Source of the DNA: Micromonospora sp. ALFpr18c
GTDB lineage: Bacteria; Actinomycetota; Actinomycetes; Mycobacteriales; Micromonosporaceae
Assembly: GCF_008868155.1 (NCBI RefSeq)
Contig: NZ_WBKR01000011.1
Coordinates: 1-62,390 of the forward strand
Direction: 5' to 3'
DNA: 62,390 bases
In this document: positions 26,784 through 35,842 of the stretch, piece by piece
Layout of the letters: the number at the start of each line of letters is the position of its first letter
Position numbering within the stretch: the stretch's first letter is position 1
The notes under the pieces: generated by a model
Seen by the model: only the letters and a program-made list of their open reading frames with translations
Told to the model about the DNA's origin: nothing
Databases searched by the model: none
Made by a program: the position numbers and the translations under genes

Positions 26784-27956
26784 ATGCCCCTGAACGTGAG
26801 CGATTCCGCCCGCCGCCGCCGGACCTGGAGGGTGGCGGCCGGCGCGTTGGCCGTCGTCGTCGCCACCGTGACCGCCCCCTCCGCGTCCGCCGCCGACGCG
26901 ACCAGCCGGCATGTCGCCCCGCGGGACGCCGTCCAGCGGCGACTGGACCGTCTGGTCAGCGAGGACGGCTTCCCCGGCGCGCTCGCCTCCGTTCGGGGGA
27001 CCAACGGGCGGGTCCGCGACTACACCGCCGGCCCGGTTCCCCGGAACGGCCAGGTCCGCATCGGCAGCAACACCAAGACCTTCACCGCGGTGGTCGTCCT
27101 GCAATTGGTGGGCGAGGGCCGCATCGACCTGGACGCCACTGTCGAGCACTACCTGCCCGGCGTCGTGCGTGACAACGGCAACGACGGCAGGAAGATCACG
27201 GTACGACAGCTCCTGCAGCAGACGAGCGGCCTGCCCGACTACGACGACGTGCTGTTCACCGAGCCGCAGGATCTCGTCGACAAGACCCACTCGTACTACC
27301 AGCCGCGCCGCCTGGTGGACGCCGCACTCACGACTGCCCCGCACTTCGCGCCCGGGGCGAAGTGGGAGTACAGCAACACCAACTACATCCTCGCCGGGCT
27401 CATCGTCGAGCAGGTCACCGAACGCCCGATCGGAGAGGAGATCACCAGCCGCATCATCACACCGCTCGGACTGCGCGACACCTACTGGCCGGGCGTCGGG
27501 GAACAGCGCCTGCGGGGCACCCATCCGCGCGGCCACGTCCGGGTGGCTCCGGACGCCCCGTGGGTGGACGTCACCGACATGGACCCGTCCCTGGGCTGGT
27601 CCGCCGGCCAACTGGTCTCGACCCCGGACGAACTGCGGACCTTCTTCGAGGCGCTCGTGGGCGGCAGGCTGCTCAAGCCGGCGCAGCAGGCGGCCATGAT
27701 GGCGACCGTGCCCGCGCCCGGCTTCGAACCGACCGGCGAGTACGCGTACGGGCTGGGCATCGCCCGGCACGCGTTGCCCTGCGGCGGCGACGCTTGGGGT
27801 CACGGCGGCGACATCCAGGGCTTCGAGACCCGCAACCTCGCCACCCGGGACGGCCGGAGCGCCGTCGTGGCCGTGACCGGCCTACCGACCAGCGAGCAGA
27901 TGCTGAGCGAGGTGAACAAGAGCGTCGACACGGCGCTGTGCGGCACCGACCAGTAA
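26784..27956 (+). CDS. Secreted serine hydrolase of the class C beta-lactamase/D-Ala-D-Ala carboxypeptidase family
   Basis: 390 residues from the ATG at 26784, which follows a strong GAGGAG ribosome site. The signal peptide is RTWRVAAGALAVVVATVTAP and then SASAADA. Catalytic motifs of the PBP/beta-lactamase class C fold are complete: SxxK as SNTK (in IGSNTKTFTAVVVL), YxN as YSNTN, and HGG in AWGHGGDIQGFETR. Likely an exported DD-peptidase or esterase acting on cell-wall peptides; substrate not determinable. A compact hairpin follows the gene. Confidence 0.88.
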   Translation: MPLNVSDSARRRRTWRVAAGALAVVVATVTAPSASAADATSRHVAPRDAVQRRLDRLVSEDGFPGALASVRGTNGRVRDYTAGPVPRNGQVRIGSNTKTFTAVVVLQLVGEGRIDLDATVEHYLPGVVRDNGNDGRKITVRQLLQQTSGLPDYDDVLFTEPQDLVDKTHSYYQPRRLVDAALTTAPHFAPGAKWEYSNTNYILAGLIVEQVTERPIGEEITSRIITPLGLRDTYWPGVGEQRLRGTHPRGHVRVAPDAPWVDVTDMDPSLGWSAGQLVSTPDELRTFFEALVGGRLLKPAQQAAMMATVPAPGFEPTGEYAYGLGIARHALPCGGDAWGHGGDIQGFETRNLATRDGRSAVVAVTGLPTSEQMLSEVNKSVDTALCGTDQ

Positions 27957-27962
27957 ACCTGG

Positions 27963-27978
27963 CCGAGCGTTGGCTCGG
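27963..27978. terminator. Hairpin after the serine hydrolase gene
   Basis: CCGAGC-GTTG-GCTCGG starts 6 nt after the stop codon. Compact and GC-rich, without a T-run. Confidence 0.5.
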
Positions 27979-28151
27979 GGAGCTGACCAACAAGAGAGCG
28001 CAAGGTGCCCGCTCAAGCAGTGACATCCGGCGACTGGATCGAGGACTGGAGACGACGACCCTCGGCCCCAACCTGAACCAAGGGCCGCGACCAGATCCTC
28101 GAATCCGTCGCCCACTACGTACCGTGCATCAACGACTCACCGCGCCAGCGG

Positions 28152-28331
28152 CTAATGGTTGATGTAGGCAGACGTGAGCACGTTGTCGTAGGAGCCGATG
28201 CGGTGATTGCCGTAACCATCGAAGATCACGTTGTCAGTTTCATTTAGGTTGACTCTCTGGTGCGGCCACACAAATACATATTTCCGAGCCGTAAGACGGG
28301 CGGTCGGGGCAGCCCGTGAGGGGTGGTGCAT
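28152..28331 (-). CDS. Short ORF or gene remnant with extracellular-like C-terminus
   Basis: 59 codons from the ATG at 28331 to a TAG. After an Arg/Ala-rich start, the C-terminal 40 residues look like genuine protein: KYVFVWPHQRVNLNETDNVI, then FDGYGNHRIGSYDNVLTSAY. They are rich in Tyr, Asn and Asp, unlike shadow reading frames in this GC-rich DNA. No ribosome site is evident, so it may be the tail of a lost secreted protein. The local base composition is lower in GC than in the neighbours. The rest of 27979-28374 shows nothing else. Confidence 0.35.
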   Translation of the reverse strand: MHHPSRAAPTARLTARKYVFVWPHQRVNLNETDNVIFDGYGNHRIGSYDNVLTSAYINH

Positions 28332-28374
28332 TCTCCGGCCATTCGAGCCAGCTCACGGATGCCCGGCTAGGCGG

Positions 28375-28914
28375 TTACCGCCCGGGTGGCTGAATTCCCG
28401 CCAGGGCGAGGGTCAGCAGCCGCTCCGCCTTGGCCGCGTCGGCCGGCTGCGCGGCGAGCGAGATCGCGTTGGCGAGGGTCAGCACGTCCGTCATCGTGAC
28501 GTCCGAGCGTACGGAGCCCTGGTCCGTGGCTCGGCGCAGCAGCTTCTCGCCTGCCGCGGTGAGCGTCGCGCCGCAGGTCCCGTCCTCCTCGGGTGGCGCG
28601 TTCAGCAGCGTCACCGCCAGGCCGCGGGTCGTCGTGGCGTACGCGGTGACCTCGTGCAACCAGGTGGTGAACGCGGCGAGCGCGTCCGGTTCGGCCAGTA
28701 GGTCGTCGGCGCGGGCGGCCAGGTTGCGGACGCAGGTGCGGAAGACGGCCTGGAGCAGGGACCAGCGGGACGGGAAGTGTCGGTGCAGGGTCGCCGAACC
28801 CACGCCGGCGGATCGGGCGATCTCCTCCAGCGACGCGTAGGCGCCCTCGCGGGCGATCGCCGCGGAGGCCGCCGTGACGATGAGGTCGTAGTTGCGTTGT
28901 GCGTCCGCTCTCAT
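28375..28914 (-). CDS. TetR-family transcriptional repressor
   Basis: 179 residues. N-terminal TetR helix-turn-helix: RNYDLIVTAASAAIAREGAY, then ASLEEIARSAGVGSATLHRH followed by FPSRWSLLQAVF. The C-terminal helical ligand-binding half is typical. It is divergent from the NmrA-like oxidoreductase; two copies of one palindromic operator lie in the shared 86-bp promoter region. Autorepression and control of the oxidoreductase in response to a small molecule is the expected behaviour for such pairs. Confidence 0.88.
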   Translation of the reverse strand: MRADAQRNYDLIVTAASAAIAREGAYASLEEIARSAGVGSATLHRHFPSRWSLLQAVFRTCVRNLAARADDLLAEPDALAAFTTWLHEVTAYATTTRGLAVTLLNAPPEEDGTCGATLTAAGEKLLRRATDQGSVRSDVTMTDVLTLANAISLAAQPADAAKAERLLTLALAGIQPPGR

Positions 28915-28929
28915 GGCCCGCCGTTGCCA

Positions 28930-28947
28930 AAGTGGGGTGGTCCCCCA
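28930..28947. promoter_or_regulatory. Operator 1 for the TetR regulator (imperfect)
   Basis: AAGTGGGG-TGGTC-CCCCA matches the better downstream copy (AAGTGGGG-N5-CCCCACTT) except for the last half-site bases. It lies close to the tetR start codon. Confidence 0.6.
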
Positions 28948-28963
28948 TATCGTAGCCGACGAG

Positions 28964-28984
28964 AAGTGGGGGGAGGCCCCACTT
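28964..28984. promoter_or_regulatory. Operator 2 for the TetR regulator (perfect palindrome)
   Basis: AAGTGGGG-GGAGG-CCCCACTT is a perfect 8+8 palindrome with a 5-nt spacer, centred 34 bp (about three helical turns) from operator 1. It lies just before the oxidoreductase ribosome site at 28991. Confidence 0.7.
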
Positions 28985-29000
28985 GTTGTCGGAGGCGAAC

Positions 29001-29891
29001 ATGGTTGTCCTTGTCATCGGTGCGACGGGCAAGCAGGGCGGGGCGACGGCCCGCGCGCTGCTCGATCGTGGGGTCGCGATCCGTGCCCTGGTCCGCGATC
29101 CCGACGCCGACAACGCCCAGGCTCTGCTCAAGCGGGGCGCCGAGCTGGTCACGGGTGACCTGGACGATGCGGCGTCGCTGCTCGCCGCGGCCGAGGGGAT
29201 GGACGGCGTCTTCTCCATCCCGTACCCCGACGTGACGAACATGCAGGGCGACGCCGAGTTGACCCGCGGCCGCAACGTGGTCGAGGCCGCACGCCGGGCC
29301 GGTGTGTCGCACGTGGTGCACAGCAGTGTCTCCGGTGCCGGTGACTTCCACCGCAGCCAGCCGGGCTGGGCCGAAGGGCGCTGGGACCGGCACTACTGGG
29401 AGAGCAAGGCATCCATCGACGAGATGGTGCGCACCGGCGGCTTCGCGCACTGGACCGTGCTGTTGCCCTCGACCTTCATGGAGAACCTCGTCGGCTGGTC
29501 CTACCTCTTCGGCGACTGGTCCAGCGGCACCATCATCACCGGCTTCGCCGCCGACACGCGGCTGCCCTGGATCGCCGTCGACGACATCGGCGAAGCCGCG
29601 GCGATCGCGTTCACCGACCCGGAAAGGTTCGGCGGCCTCGACGTCGAACTCGCCGGCGACCTGCTCACCATCACCGAGGTCGCGGCGATCCTCACCGAGG
29701 TCACCGGCCGGGAGATCGCCGCGCCCGTGCTCACCCCGCAGGAGGCGGTCGAGCGCGGCCTGCTCCCGGCCATGGTCAACGCGGTCGAGCGGATCAACGA
29801 GAACGGCAGCCCGGCCCGTCCGGAGAACGCCCGGTCGCTCGGCCTGCCCACCACCGACTTCCGTACCTGGGCACGGCGCACCTTCTCCTGA
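29001..29891 (+). CDS. NmrA-like NAD(P)-binding oxidoreductase
   Basis: 296 residues from the ATG at 29001, preceded by GGAGG at 28991-28995. The N-terminus has the dinucleotide-binding motif VLVIGATGKQGGATARALLD and continues as an atypical short-chain dehydrogenase (VVHSSVSGAGDF, YWESKASIDEMVR). NmrA/HSCARG-type proteins act as NAD(P) sensors or as quinone/isoflavone reductases. Regulation by the divergent TetR protein suggests induction by a toxic or redox-active compound. Confidence 0.85.
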   Translation: MVVLVIGATGKQGGATARALLDRGVAIRALVRDPDADNAQALLKRGAELVTGDLDDAASLLAAAEGMDGVFSIPYPDVTNMQGDAELTRGRNVVEAARRAGVSHVVHSSVSGAGDFHRSQPGWAEGRWDRHYWESKASIDEMVRTGGFAHWTVLLPSTFMENLVGWSYLFGDWSSGTIITGFAADTRLPWIAVDDIGEAAAIAFTDPERFGGLDVELAGDLLTITEVAAILTEVTGREIAAPVLTPQEAVERGLLPAMVNAVERINENGSPARPENARSLGLPTTDFRTWARRTFS

Positions 29892-29897
29892 CCTCAC

Positions 29898-29920
29898 GGC
29901 TCACGACATCGTCGTGAGCC
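29898..29920. terminator. Bidirectional terminator between convergent genes
   Basis: GGCTCACGAC-ATC-GTCGTGAGCC, a 10-bp perfect stem with a 3-nt loop. It overlaps the 3' end of the convergent FAD-oxidoreductase gene. Confidence 0.65.
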
Positions 29921-31088
29921 TCTCCGACCGGGTCGCGATGATGCGGTGGCGGCGTACCGGGTACGGGATCGGGTGCGAGATGCTCCAGGCGGCGCCCTTG
30001 CACACGATCTCCTTGTAGCGGGCCGCCAGCCGGCCCGTGAGCAGGGACGGCCTGGCCCGGTCGTCGGCGGTGACGTACTGGATGATGCCGTCGCGGCGGC
30101 CGAGGCTGATGCACTGGTTGAAGTAGCGCAACGGCGCCTTCGGGATCTTCTTCCGGCCGGTGAGGCGCGCGGCGATCGCGTCGGCGGCCTGCCAGGCCAT
30201 CGGGGTGCCCGAGGCGCAGGACATGCGCAGCGGCTTGCCACCCGGCCCGTCGGCCAGTCCGGCGTCGCCCACCGCGTACACCTCGGGGTGGGAGACGGAG
30301 CGCATCGTGGCGTCGACGATGATCTGGCCGGTCGCCGCGACCGCGAGGGTCGTGGCGGCGGCGATGGGGTGGACGGCGAAGCCGGCCGTCCACACCGTCA
30401 CGTCCGCCGGGAGCACCCGGCCGTCGGCGGTGACCGCACCGGTCGCCTCGACGCGGGCGATGTCGGTGTGCTCGTGGACGGTGATGCCGAGCCGGTCGCA
30501 GACACCGCGCAGGTGCTGCTGTGCCTTGTCGTTGAGCCAGTCGCCCAGGCCACCGTTGGCGGCGATCGAGACGTGGAGGTCCGGCCGGGCCTCCGCGATC
30601 TCGGTGACCGCCTCGATGCCGGTCAGGCCCCCGCCGACGACGAGGACGGTCCCACCGGCCGCGAGCCGGGCGAGGCGGTCGCGCAACCGCAGCGCCGACG
30701 GCCGGCCGGCGACGTGGTACGCGTGCTCGGCGACACCGGGCACGCCGTGGTCCGCGGCGGCGCTGCCCAGGGCGTAGACCAACGTGTCGTACGCGATCTC
30801 GTCGGCGCCGTGCCCGTCGGTCAGCGCGACGGTGCTGCGGTCGGCGTCGACGGCGGTGACCCACGCCTGTCGAACCTCGACGCCGGTGCCCGCGTAGACA
30901 TCGCTCAGCGCCCGATGCTTGAGGTCCTGCCCGGCGGCGAGTTGGTGCATGCGAACCCGCTCGACGAAGTCGGCCTCCGCGTTGACCACGGTGATCTCGG
31001 TGTCGTCGGGGTGCAGCCGCTTGGCGAGGCGTCCGGCCGCGATGGCTCCGGCGTAGCCGGCCCCGAGGACGACGATGCGGTGCTTCAT
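29901..31088 (-). CDS. FAD-dependent pyridine nucleotide-disulfide-type oxidoreductase (NDH-2-like)
   Basis: 395 residues from the ATG at 31088. FAD-binding GxGxxG in RIVVLGAGYAGAIAAGRLAK at the N-terminus. A second nucleotide-binding motif GTVLVVGGGLTGIEAVTEIA lies near residue 150, and the FAD-contacting segment HPEVYAVGDAG near residue 285. This is the layout of type II NADH dehydrogenase-like and ferredoxin reductase-like enzymes. It lies directly downstream of an ECF41 sigma factor on the same strand. ECF41 factors are typically paired with a redox gene of the carboxymuconolactone decarboxylase, oxidoreductase or epimerase (COE) group, so this is the likely target. Confidence 0.85.
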   Translation of the reverse strand: MKHRIVVLGAGYAGAIAAGRLAKRLHPDDTEITVVNAEADFVERVRMHQLAAGQDLKHRALSDVYAGTGVEVRQAWVTAVDADRSTVALTDGHGADEIAYDTLVYALGSAAADHGVPGVAEHAYHVAGRPSALRLRDRLARLAAGGTVLVVGGGLTGIEAVTEIAEARPDLHVSIAANGGLGDWLNDKAQQHLRGVCDRLGITVHEHTDIARVEATGAVTADGRVLPADVTVWTAGFAVHPIAAATTLAVAATGQIIVDATMRSVSHPEVYAVGDAGLADGPGGKPLRMSCASGTPMAWQAADAIAARLTGRKKIPKAPLRYFNQCISLGRRDGIIQYVTADDRARPSLLTGRLAARYKEIVCKGAAWSISHPIPYPVRRHRIIATRSERLTTMS

Positions 31089-31171
31089 GGTGGCACTCCT
31101 GTCTCGGTGGGTGGTCGCTTCCTGAACCGGACAGCGACGCGATCCCTGACAGGGGGCGGCTATGACCTGGG

Positions 31172-32116
31172 TCACCAGACGTGGAGCAGCGGCTCCCCGT
31201 GCTCGGACGCGGCCCACTGGCGGGTGGCGCGTTCGAGCTTGTCGGGGTTGACCTGGGTGTGGATGGCCGCGACGCCGTCGGACGTCACCTCCAGCGACAT
31301 GACGCCGACGACCCGGTCGTCGATCACGACCACCACCGCCGGGCCGCCGTTGACGATCGCGGAGTAGAGGGCGGGGCTGCCGCCCACCAGGTCCCGCTTG
31401 ACGCCGCTGGGCTTGAACAGGCCGCGCAGGAACTTCGCCACCGCCAGCGCACCGGAGATCGGCGTGGTCCGGGCCGGGATCTTGCCGCCGCCGTCGCCGA
31501 CGCTCGTCACGCCGTCGGTCAGCAGCTCGATCAGCCGCTGCGTCTCGCCACTGTTGGCCGCCGCGAGGAACTCCGCGACGATCTTGCGGGTGGCGGCCTC
31601 GTCGACCTCGGCGCGGGCCCGGTCGGTGGCGACGTGCCGCCTGGCCCGCCGGTAGATCTGCTGGCAGTTCGACTCGGTGAGGCCGAGGATCTCGGCGATC
31701 TCGCCGTGCGCGTAACCGAAGGCCTCGCGCAGCACGTACACCACACGCTCGTTGGCGGACAGCCGCTCCATGAGGGTGAGCACCGCCATCGAGACCGACT
31801 CCCGCTGCTCGACCGTGTCGACCGGGCCGAGCATCCGGTCCCCGGCGAGGACCGGCTCCGGCAGCCAGGTGCCCACATAGGTCACCCGCCGGGCCCGTGC
31901 CGAGGTGAGCTGGTTGAGGCACAGGTTGGTGAGCACCCTCGTCAGCCACGCCTCGGGCGTCTCGACGTGTTCCCGGTCGGCGGCCTGGCAGCGCAGGAAC
32001 GTGTCCTGCACCGCGTCCTCCGCGTCGCTCGCCGAGCCCAGCAAGCGGTAGGCGATCGCCTCCAGGCGGCCCCTGGAGCGCTCGAACACCTCGACGTCGT
32101 CCGGAGTCAGCGGCAT
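31172..32116 (-). CDS. ECF41-type RNA polymerase sigma factor with C-terminal SnoaL-like domain
   Basis: 314 residues from MPLTPDD at 32116; the longer frame upstream is unlikely. Sigma region 2 is VFERSRGRLEAIAYRLLGSA followed by DAEDAVQDTFLRCQ. Region 4 contains ERVVYVLREAFGYAHGEIAE and ILGLTESNCQQIYRRARRH. The linker holds the WLPEP signature and the C-terminal extension holds DGGGK, the two sequence hallmarks of ECF41 factors, where the C-terminal SnoaL-like domain acts as a built-in regulator instead of an anti-sigma factor. It is encoded upstream of its probable COE-type partner. Confidence 0.9.
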   Translation of the reverse strand: MPLTPDDVEVFERSRGRLEAIAYRLLGSASDAEDAVQDTFLRCQAADREHVETPEAWLTRVLTNLCLNQLTSARARRVTYVGTWLPEPVLAGDRMLGPVDTVEQRESVSMAVLTLMERLSANERVVYVLREAFGYAHGEIAEILGLTESNCQQIYRRARRHVATDRARAEVDEAATRKIVAEFLAAANSGETQRLIELLTDGVTSVGDGGGKIPARTTPISGALAVAKFLRGLFKPSGVKRDLVGGSPALYSAIVNGGPAVVVVIDDRVVGVMSLEVTSDGVAAIHTQVNPDKLERATRQWAASEHGEPLLHVW

Positions 32117-32253
32117 GGCTCGACAGTATCCACGGATGTCCCGCCGTCTGTCGGCGAGTGGACATGGCGCAACGTGGCCAGCAGGCCTTGACCTCGCCGT
32201 AATGCGTTCTCTGCAGCCTTGGTGCACCCGTTTCCTACCGCACAGGAGTCGCG

Positions 32254-35200
32254 TTGCTCGTCAATTCGTTACTGGCCGTGCTGACGGCCGCCACCATGGC
32301 CACACCGCTGCCCGTCCCACCGGCCGCCGCGGCCGCGCCGGCCGCCGGGTCGCCGTCGCGTACGGTCACGCTCATCACCGGCGACCAGGTCAGCGTGACC
32401 GGCACGGCGGTGACCCGCGTGCAGGCCACCGCAGGGGTACGCGTCAGCACCTTCCGCGGCGAGACGTACGCCTACCCGGACGCCGCGCTGCCGTACGTCG
32501 CGTCCGGTCTGCTCGACGCCGACCTGTTCAACGTGACCCGGCTGATCGCCGACGGCTACGACGACGCGCACGCCGACCGCCTGCCGCTGATAGTCGAGTA
32601 CGCGGCGGGCGCCCGGGCGCTTCCGAAGAGCGCCGCCGAGGTACGTCCGCTGGAGAGCATCGGCGGCGCGGCGATCACGGTGGCGCGCTCCCGGGAGTTC
32701 TGGTCCACGATCGCCGCCCCGGGCACGTCGATGCGGGGTGGTGTCTCGCGGATCTGGCTGGACGGCAAGGTGCGCGCCGCGCTGGCGGACAGCACCGCGC
32801 AGATCGGTGCCCCGAAGGTGTGGGCCGGCGGGGACACCGGCGTGGGCGTGGACGTCGCGGTGCTCGACACCGGCGTCGACCGGGAACACCCGGACCTGGC
32901 CGGCCGGATCGAGGAGGCGACCAGCTTCGTTCCCGGCGAGGAGGTGACCGACCGGCACGGGCACGGCACCCACGTGGCGTCCACGATCGCCGGTACGGGC
33001 GCGGCGTCGGGCGGTGCCGAACGTGGTGTGGCGCCGGGCGCCGACCTGCACATCGGAAAGGTGCTCAACGACCAGGGCGAGGGCCAGGATTCCTGGATCA
33101 TCAGCGGCATGGAGTGGGCGGCCCGTACCGCAGGGGCACGGGTGGTCAACATGAGCCTGGGCGGCCCTCCGACCGACGGAACCGACCCGCTCAGCGCCGC
33201 GGTCGACCGGCTCAGCGCCGAGACCGGAACGCTGTTCGTGATCGCGGCCGGCAACAGCGGGCCGGACCTGGTGACCGTCGGCGCGCCTGGTGCGGCCGCG
33301 TCGGCGCTGACCGTCGGCGCGGTCGACGCGCAGGACCGCCTCGCGGTCTTCTCCAGCCGTGGCCCGCGCCACGGCGACAACGCGCCGAAGCCCGACATCA
33401 CCGGGCCGGGCGTCGACATCCTGGCCGCCAGGTCCCAGTACGCGGCCGCGGGCGAGGGCGCGTACCAGACGATGAGCGGTACCTCGATGGCCACGCCGCA
33501 CGTGGCCGGCGCGGCCGCCCTGCTCGCCGCGACCCACCCGGACTGGACCGGCGCGCGCCTCAAGGACGCGCTGATGAGCACCAGCAAGGCGACGCCGCGG
33601 CATCCGCTGGAATGGGCCGGAAGCGGTCGCGTGGACGTGGACGCCGCCGTGCACGCCACGGTGTTCGCCACCGGCACCACCTTCGCCGGGCTGCGCTGGC
33701 CGTACTCGCCGGGGCAGCAGGCCGAGCAGACGATCACGTACACGAACACGGGCGACCGGGCGGTGACGCTCGACCTGGCGGTCACCGGACCGGCGTTCAC
33801 GCTGCCGCAGCAGCGGGTGACCGTGCCGGCGCGGGGAACCGCCACGGCGACGGTGCTCGCACCGCTCGACCCGATGCCGGACGGCACGTACGCGATCGGG
33901 TCGGTGAGCGCCACCGGCGCGGACGGCGTCTCCCTGCGCACCGTCGTGGGTCTCAACCGGGAAGCCAAGCACGCGAACCTCACGGTGACCGGCAAGGGTC
34001 CGGACGGCAAGCCGCTGAGCGGCGTCCTGATCATGAAGGACGTGCTGAACGACACCGTCCCGAGGGTCTTCGAGGTCGACGCCGGCGGAACGCTGACGGT
34101 GCGCCTCCCCGCGAGCACGTGGGCGATGTGGATGTACGCCGACGTGCCGGGCGCCAATGGACCGCACTCGTTGGGCCGCGCCGTGCTGGCCGCGCCCGAG
34201 GTCGTCCTCGACAGCGACCGTGAGGTGCTCCTGGACGGCCGCACGCTCGTCCAGGCCCGCGCGGTGACCCCGTCGCGGAGCAGCCTCGCGCAGCTGCGGG
34301 TCGACCTGTTCCGCTCGCACCCCGGCAGGTACCCGTTCGGCGACGACTACGTCCTGGGCCCGCAGTACGACAGCATCTGGGCGACGCCGACCGGGCGCAA
34401 GGTCACCCAGGGCGCCTTCACGTTCGGCACCCGCTGGAGTTCCACCGAGCCGATGCTGTCGCTCACCGCGGCCGGTGAACGCTTCGACGATCTGCTCTCG
34501 CAGTCCGGCTCGTCGAGACTCCCCGAGGGCGTCTACCGGCAGGGCGCGGTGCTGATCCCGCCCGGCGGGTCGTTCGCACCGGCCCGCGGCAAGGTGGCCG
34601 TCGTCCGGTACGTCGACGTGCCGACCGCGATCGCGCAGGCGGACGCCGCCCACCGGGCCGGCGCGACGATGCTCCTCATCGTCAACACCGGTCCGGGCCG
34701 ACTGGACGCCTGGTGGGAGGTGGGCGACCCGAGTACGCCGCTGCCGGTCGCCGCCATCGCCCGCGACCCGGGGGAGCGCCTGCTGACCCTGCTCGGACGG
34801 TCGACGGTCACCGTGGAGTCGCATCCGGAGCCGCGCTACGTCTACGACCTCAACCGGTGGCACTCCGGCGCGATCCCCGCCGACCTCACCTGGCGGCCGC
34901 GCGAACGCGACCTGGCCCGCGTGGAGCAGGACTTCCGCAGCCGCAGCGCGGGTGCCGGTTACCTCACCCGCAGCGACGCCCACCCCGACCGGCCCGGCTC
35001 ATCCCTCGTCGGGCCGATCGTGCCCATCCCGGTGCAGGGCCGGCGCACCGACTGGGTGTCCAGTGGGGAGTGGCGTGAGCAGGCCGGCGCACCCGAGATG
35101 ATGATCCTGTCGGACGCGCACTCGTACCCGACCGGCCACACCACGACCACCTCCTGGTTCGCGCCGATCGGTCGGCCCCGGCTCTTCGACGACGGCCCGT

Positions 35201-35805
35201 TCCCGGCCCCGGCGCGGATCGGTGAACTCGTCGGCGTCTTCGGCATCCCCGCCTTCGGTGACGGCGACCCCCACCACCAGGGCATCCTGGCCGGGGGTGC
35301 GACCCAGACCATCGCGCTCCACGACGGCGGCACCGAACTCGGCAGGGCCGACGGGGACATCCTGATCGCCGAGGTCGGTACGGCGGCGAAGTCCCTGCGG
35401 ATGGTCGTGCAGACCTCCCACGACGGCAGCGTGACGCCGTACAGCACCCGCACGGACACCGAGTGGGCCTTCCACTCCCCGGCACCGGACCTGGAGCACG
35501 TGGAGTCCGTTCCGTTCGACCTGGTGCAACTCGACTACCAGGTGGCGACCAGCCGGTCCGGTGTGGCGTCGCGGCATGCCCGGCTCGGGGTCACCGCGAG
35601 CCGGATCGACGGCAGGCCGCTGGGCTCGGCGACCCGCGTCGAGGTGTCCTACGACGACGGTCGCACGTGGCGGAAGCTCGACCGCTCCGGCACGCTCGAC
35701 GCCCCGAGGTCGGCCCGGTTCGTCAGCGTCCGGGCGACCGCCACCGACGCCGCGAAGCACGGCTCCGTCACCCAGACGGTGATCCGCGCGTTCGGCGTCC
35801 GCTGA
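32254..35805 (+). CDS. Large secreted subtilisin-like serine protease (S8 family)
   Basis: 1183 residues from a TTG start with a CAGGAG ribosome site 6-8 nt upstream. Short signal peptide (LVNSLLAVLTAATMATPLPV). Catalytic triad: Asp in VAVLDTGVD (about residue 207), His in HGHGTHVAS (about 237), Ser in MSGTSMATPHVAGAAALLAA (about 414). A protease-associated-type segment follows in the second half, with TAIAQADAAHRAGATMLLIV. The remaining C-terminus is beta-rich and probably non-catalytic. An extracellular protease of the type common in mycelial actinobacteria. A very strong terminator hairpin follows. Confidence 0.92.
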   Translation: MLVNSLLAVLTAATMATPLPVPPAAAAAPAAGSPSRTVTLITGDQVSVTGTAVTRVQATAGVRVSTFRGETYAYPDAALPYVASGLLDADLFNVTRLIADGYDDAHADRLPLIVEYAAGARALPKSAAEVRPLESIGGAAITVARSREFWSTIAAPGTSMRGGVSRIWLDGKVRAALADSTAQIGAPKVWAGGDTGVGVDVAVLDTGVDREHPDLAGRIEEATSFVPGEEVTDRHGHGTHVASTIAGTGAASGGAERGVAPGADLHIGKVLNDQGEGQDSWIISGMEWAARTAGARVVNMSLGGPPTDGTDPLSAAVDRLSAETGTLFVIAAGNSGPDLVTVGAPGAAASALTVGAVDAQDRLAVFSSRGPRHGDNAPKPDITGPGVDILAARSQYAAAGEGAYQTMSGTSMATPHVAGAAALLAATHPDWTGARLKDALMSTSKATPRHPLEWAGSGRVDVDAAVHATVFATGTTFAGLRWPYSPGQQAEQTITYTNTGDRAVTLDLAVTGPAFTLPQQRVTVPARGTATATVLAPLDPMPDGTYAIGSVSATGADGVSLRTVVGLNREAKHANLTVTGKGPDGKPLSGVLIMKDVLNDTVPRVFEVDAGGTLTVRLPASTWAMWMYADVPGANGPHSLGRAVLAAPEVVLDSDREVLLDGRTLVQARAVTPSRSSLAQLRVDLFRSHPGRYPFGDDYVLGPQYDSIWATPTGRKVTQGAFTFGTRWSSTEPMLSLTAAGERFDDLLSQSGSSRLPEGVYRQGAVLIPPGGSFAPARGKVAVVRYVDVPTAIAQADAAHRAGATMLLIVNTGPGRLDAWWEVGDPSTPLPVAAIARDPGERLLTLLGRSTVTVESHPEPRYVYDLNRWHSGAIPADLTWRPRERDLARVEQDFRSRSAGAGYLTRSDAHPDRPGSSLVGPIVPIPVQGRRTDWVSSGEWREQAGAPEMMILSDAHSYPTGHTTTTSWFAPIGRPRLFDDGPFPAPARIGELVGVFGIPAFGDGDPHHQGILAGGATQTIALHDGGTELGRADGDILIAEVGTAAKSLRMVVQTSHDGSVTPYSTRTDTEWAFHSPAPDLEHVESVPFDLVQLDYQVATSRSGVASRHARLGVTASRIDGRPLGSATRVEVSYDDGRTWRKLDRSGTLDAPRSARFVSVRATATDAAKHGSVTQTVIRAFGVR

Positions 35806-35808
35806 GAT

Positions 35809-35842
35809 GGTCCCGGCCCGGCCCTCCGGCCGGGCCGGGACC
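35809..35842. terminator. Strong terminator hairpin after the subtilase gene
   Basis: GGTCCCGGCCCGGCC and GGCCGGGCCGGGACC form a perfect 15-bp stem with a CTCC loop, starting 4 nt after the stop codon. Confidence 0.85.

Noticed and set aside
29901..32165. Single 754-codon minus-strand frame covering oxidoreductase and sigma factor
   Set aside because: The frame is open by chance through the antisense and out-of-frame sigma gene; two separate proteins with own starts explain it.
32115..34223. 702-codon plus-strand frame overlapping the subtilase
   Set aside because: Arg/Gly-rich shadow of the protease, which has signal peptide, ribosome site and catalytic triad.
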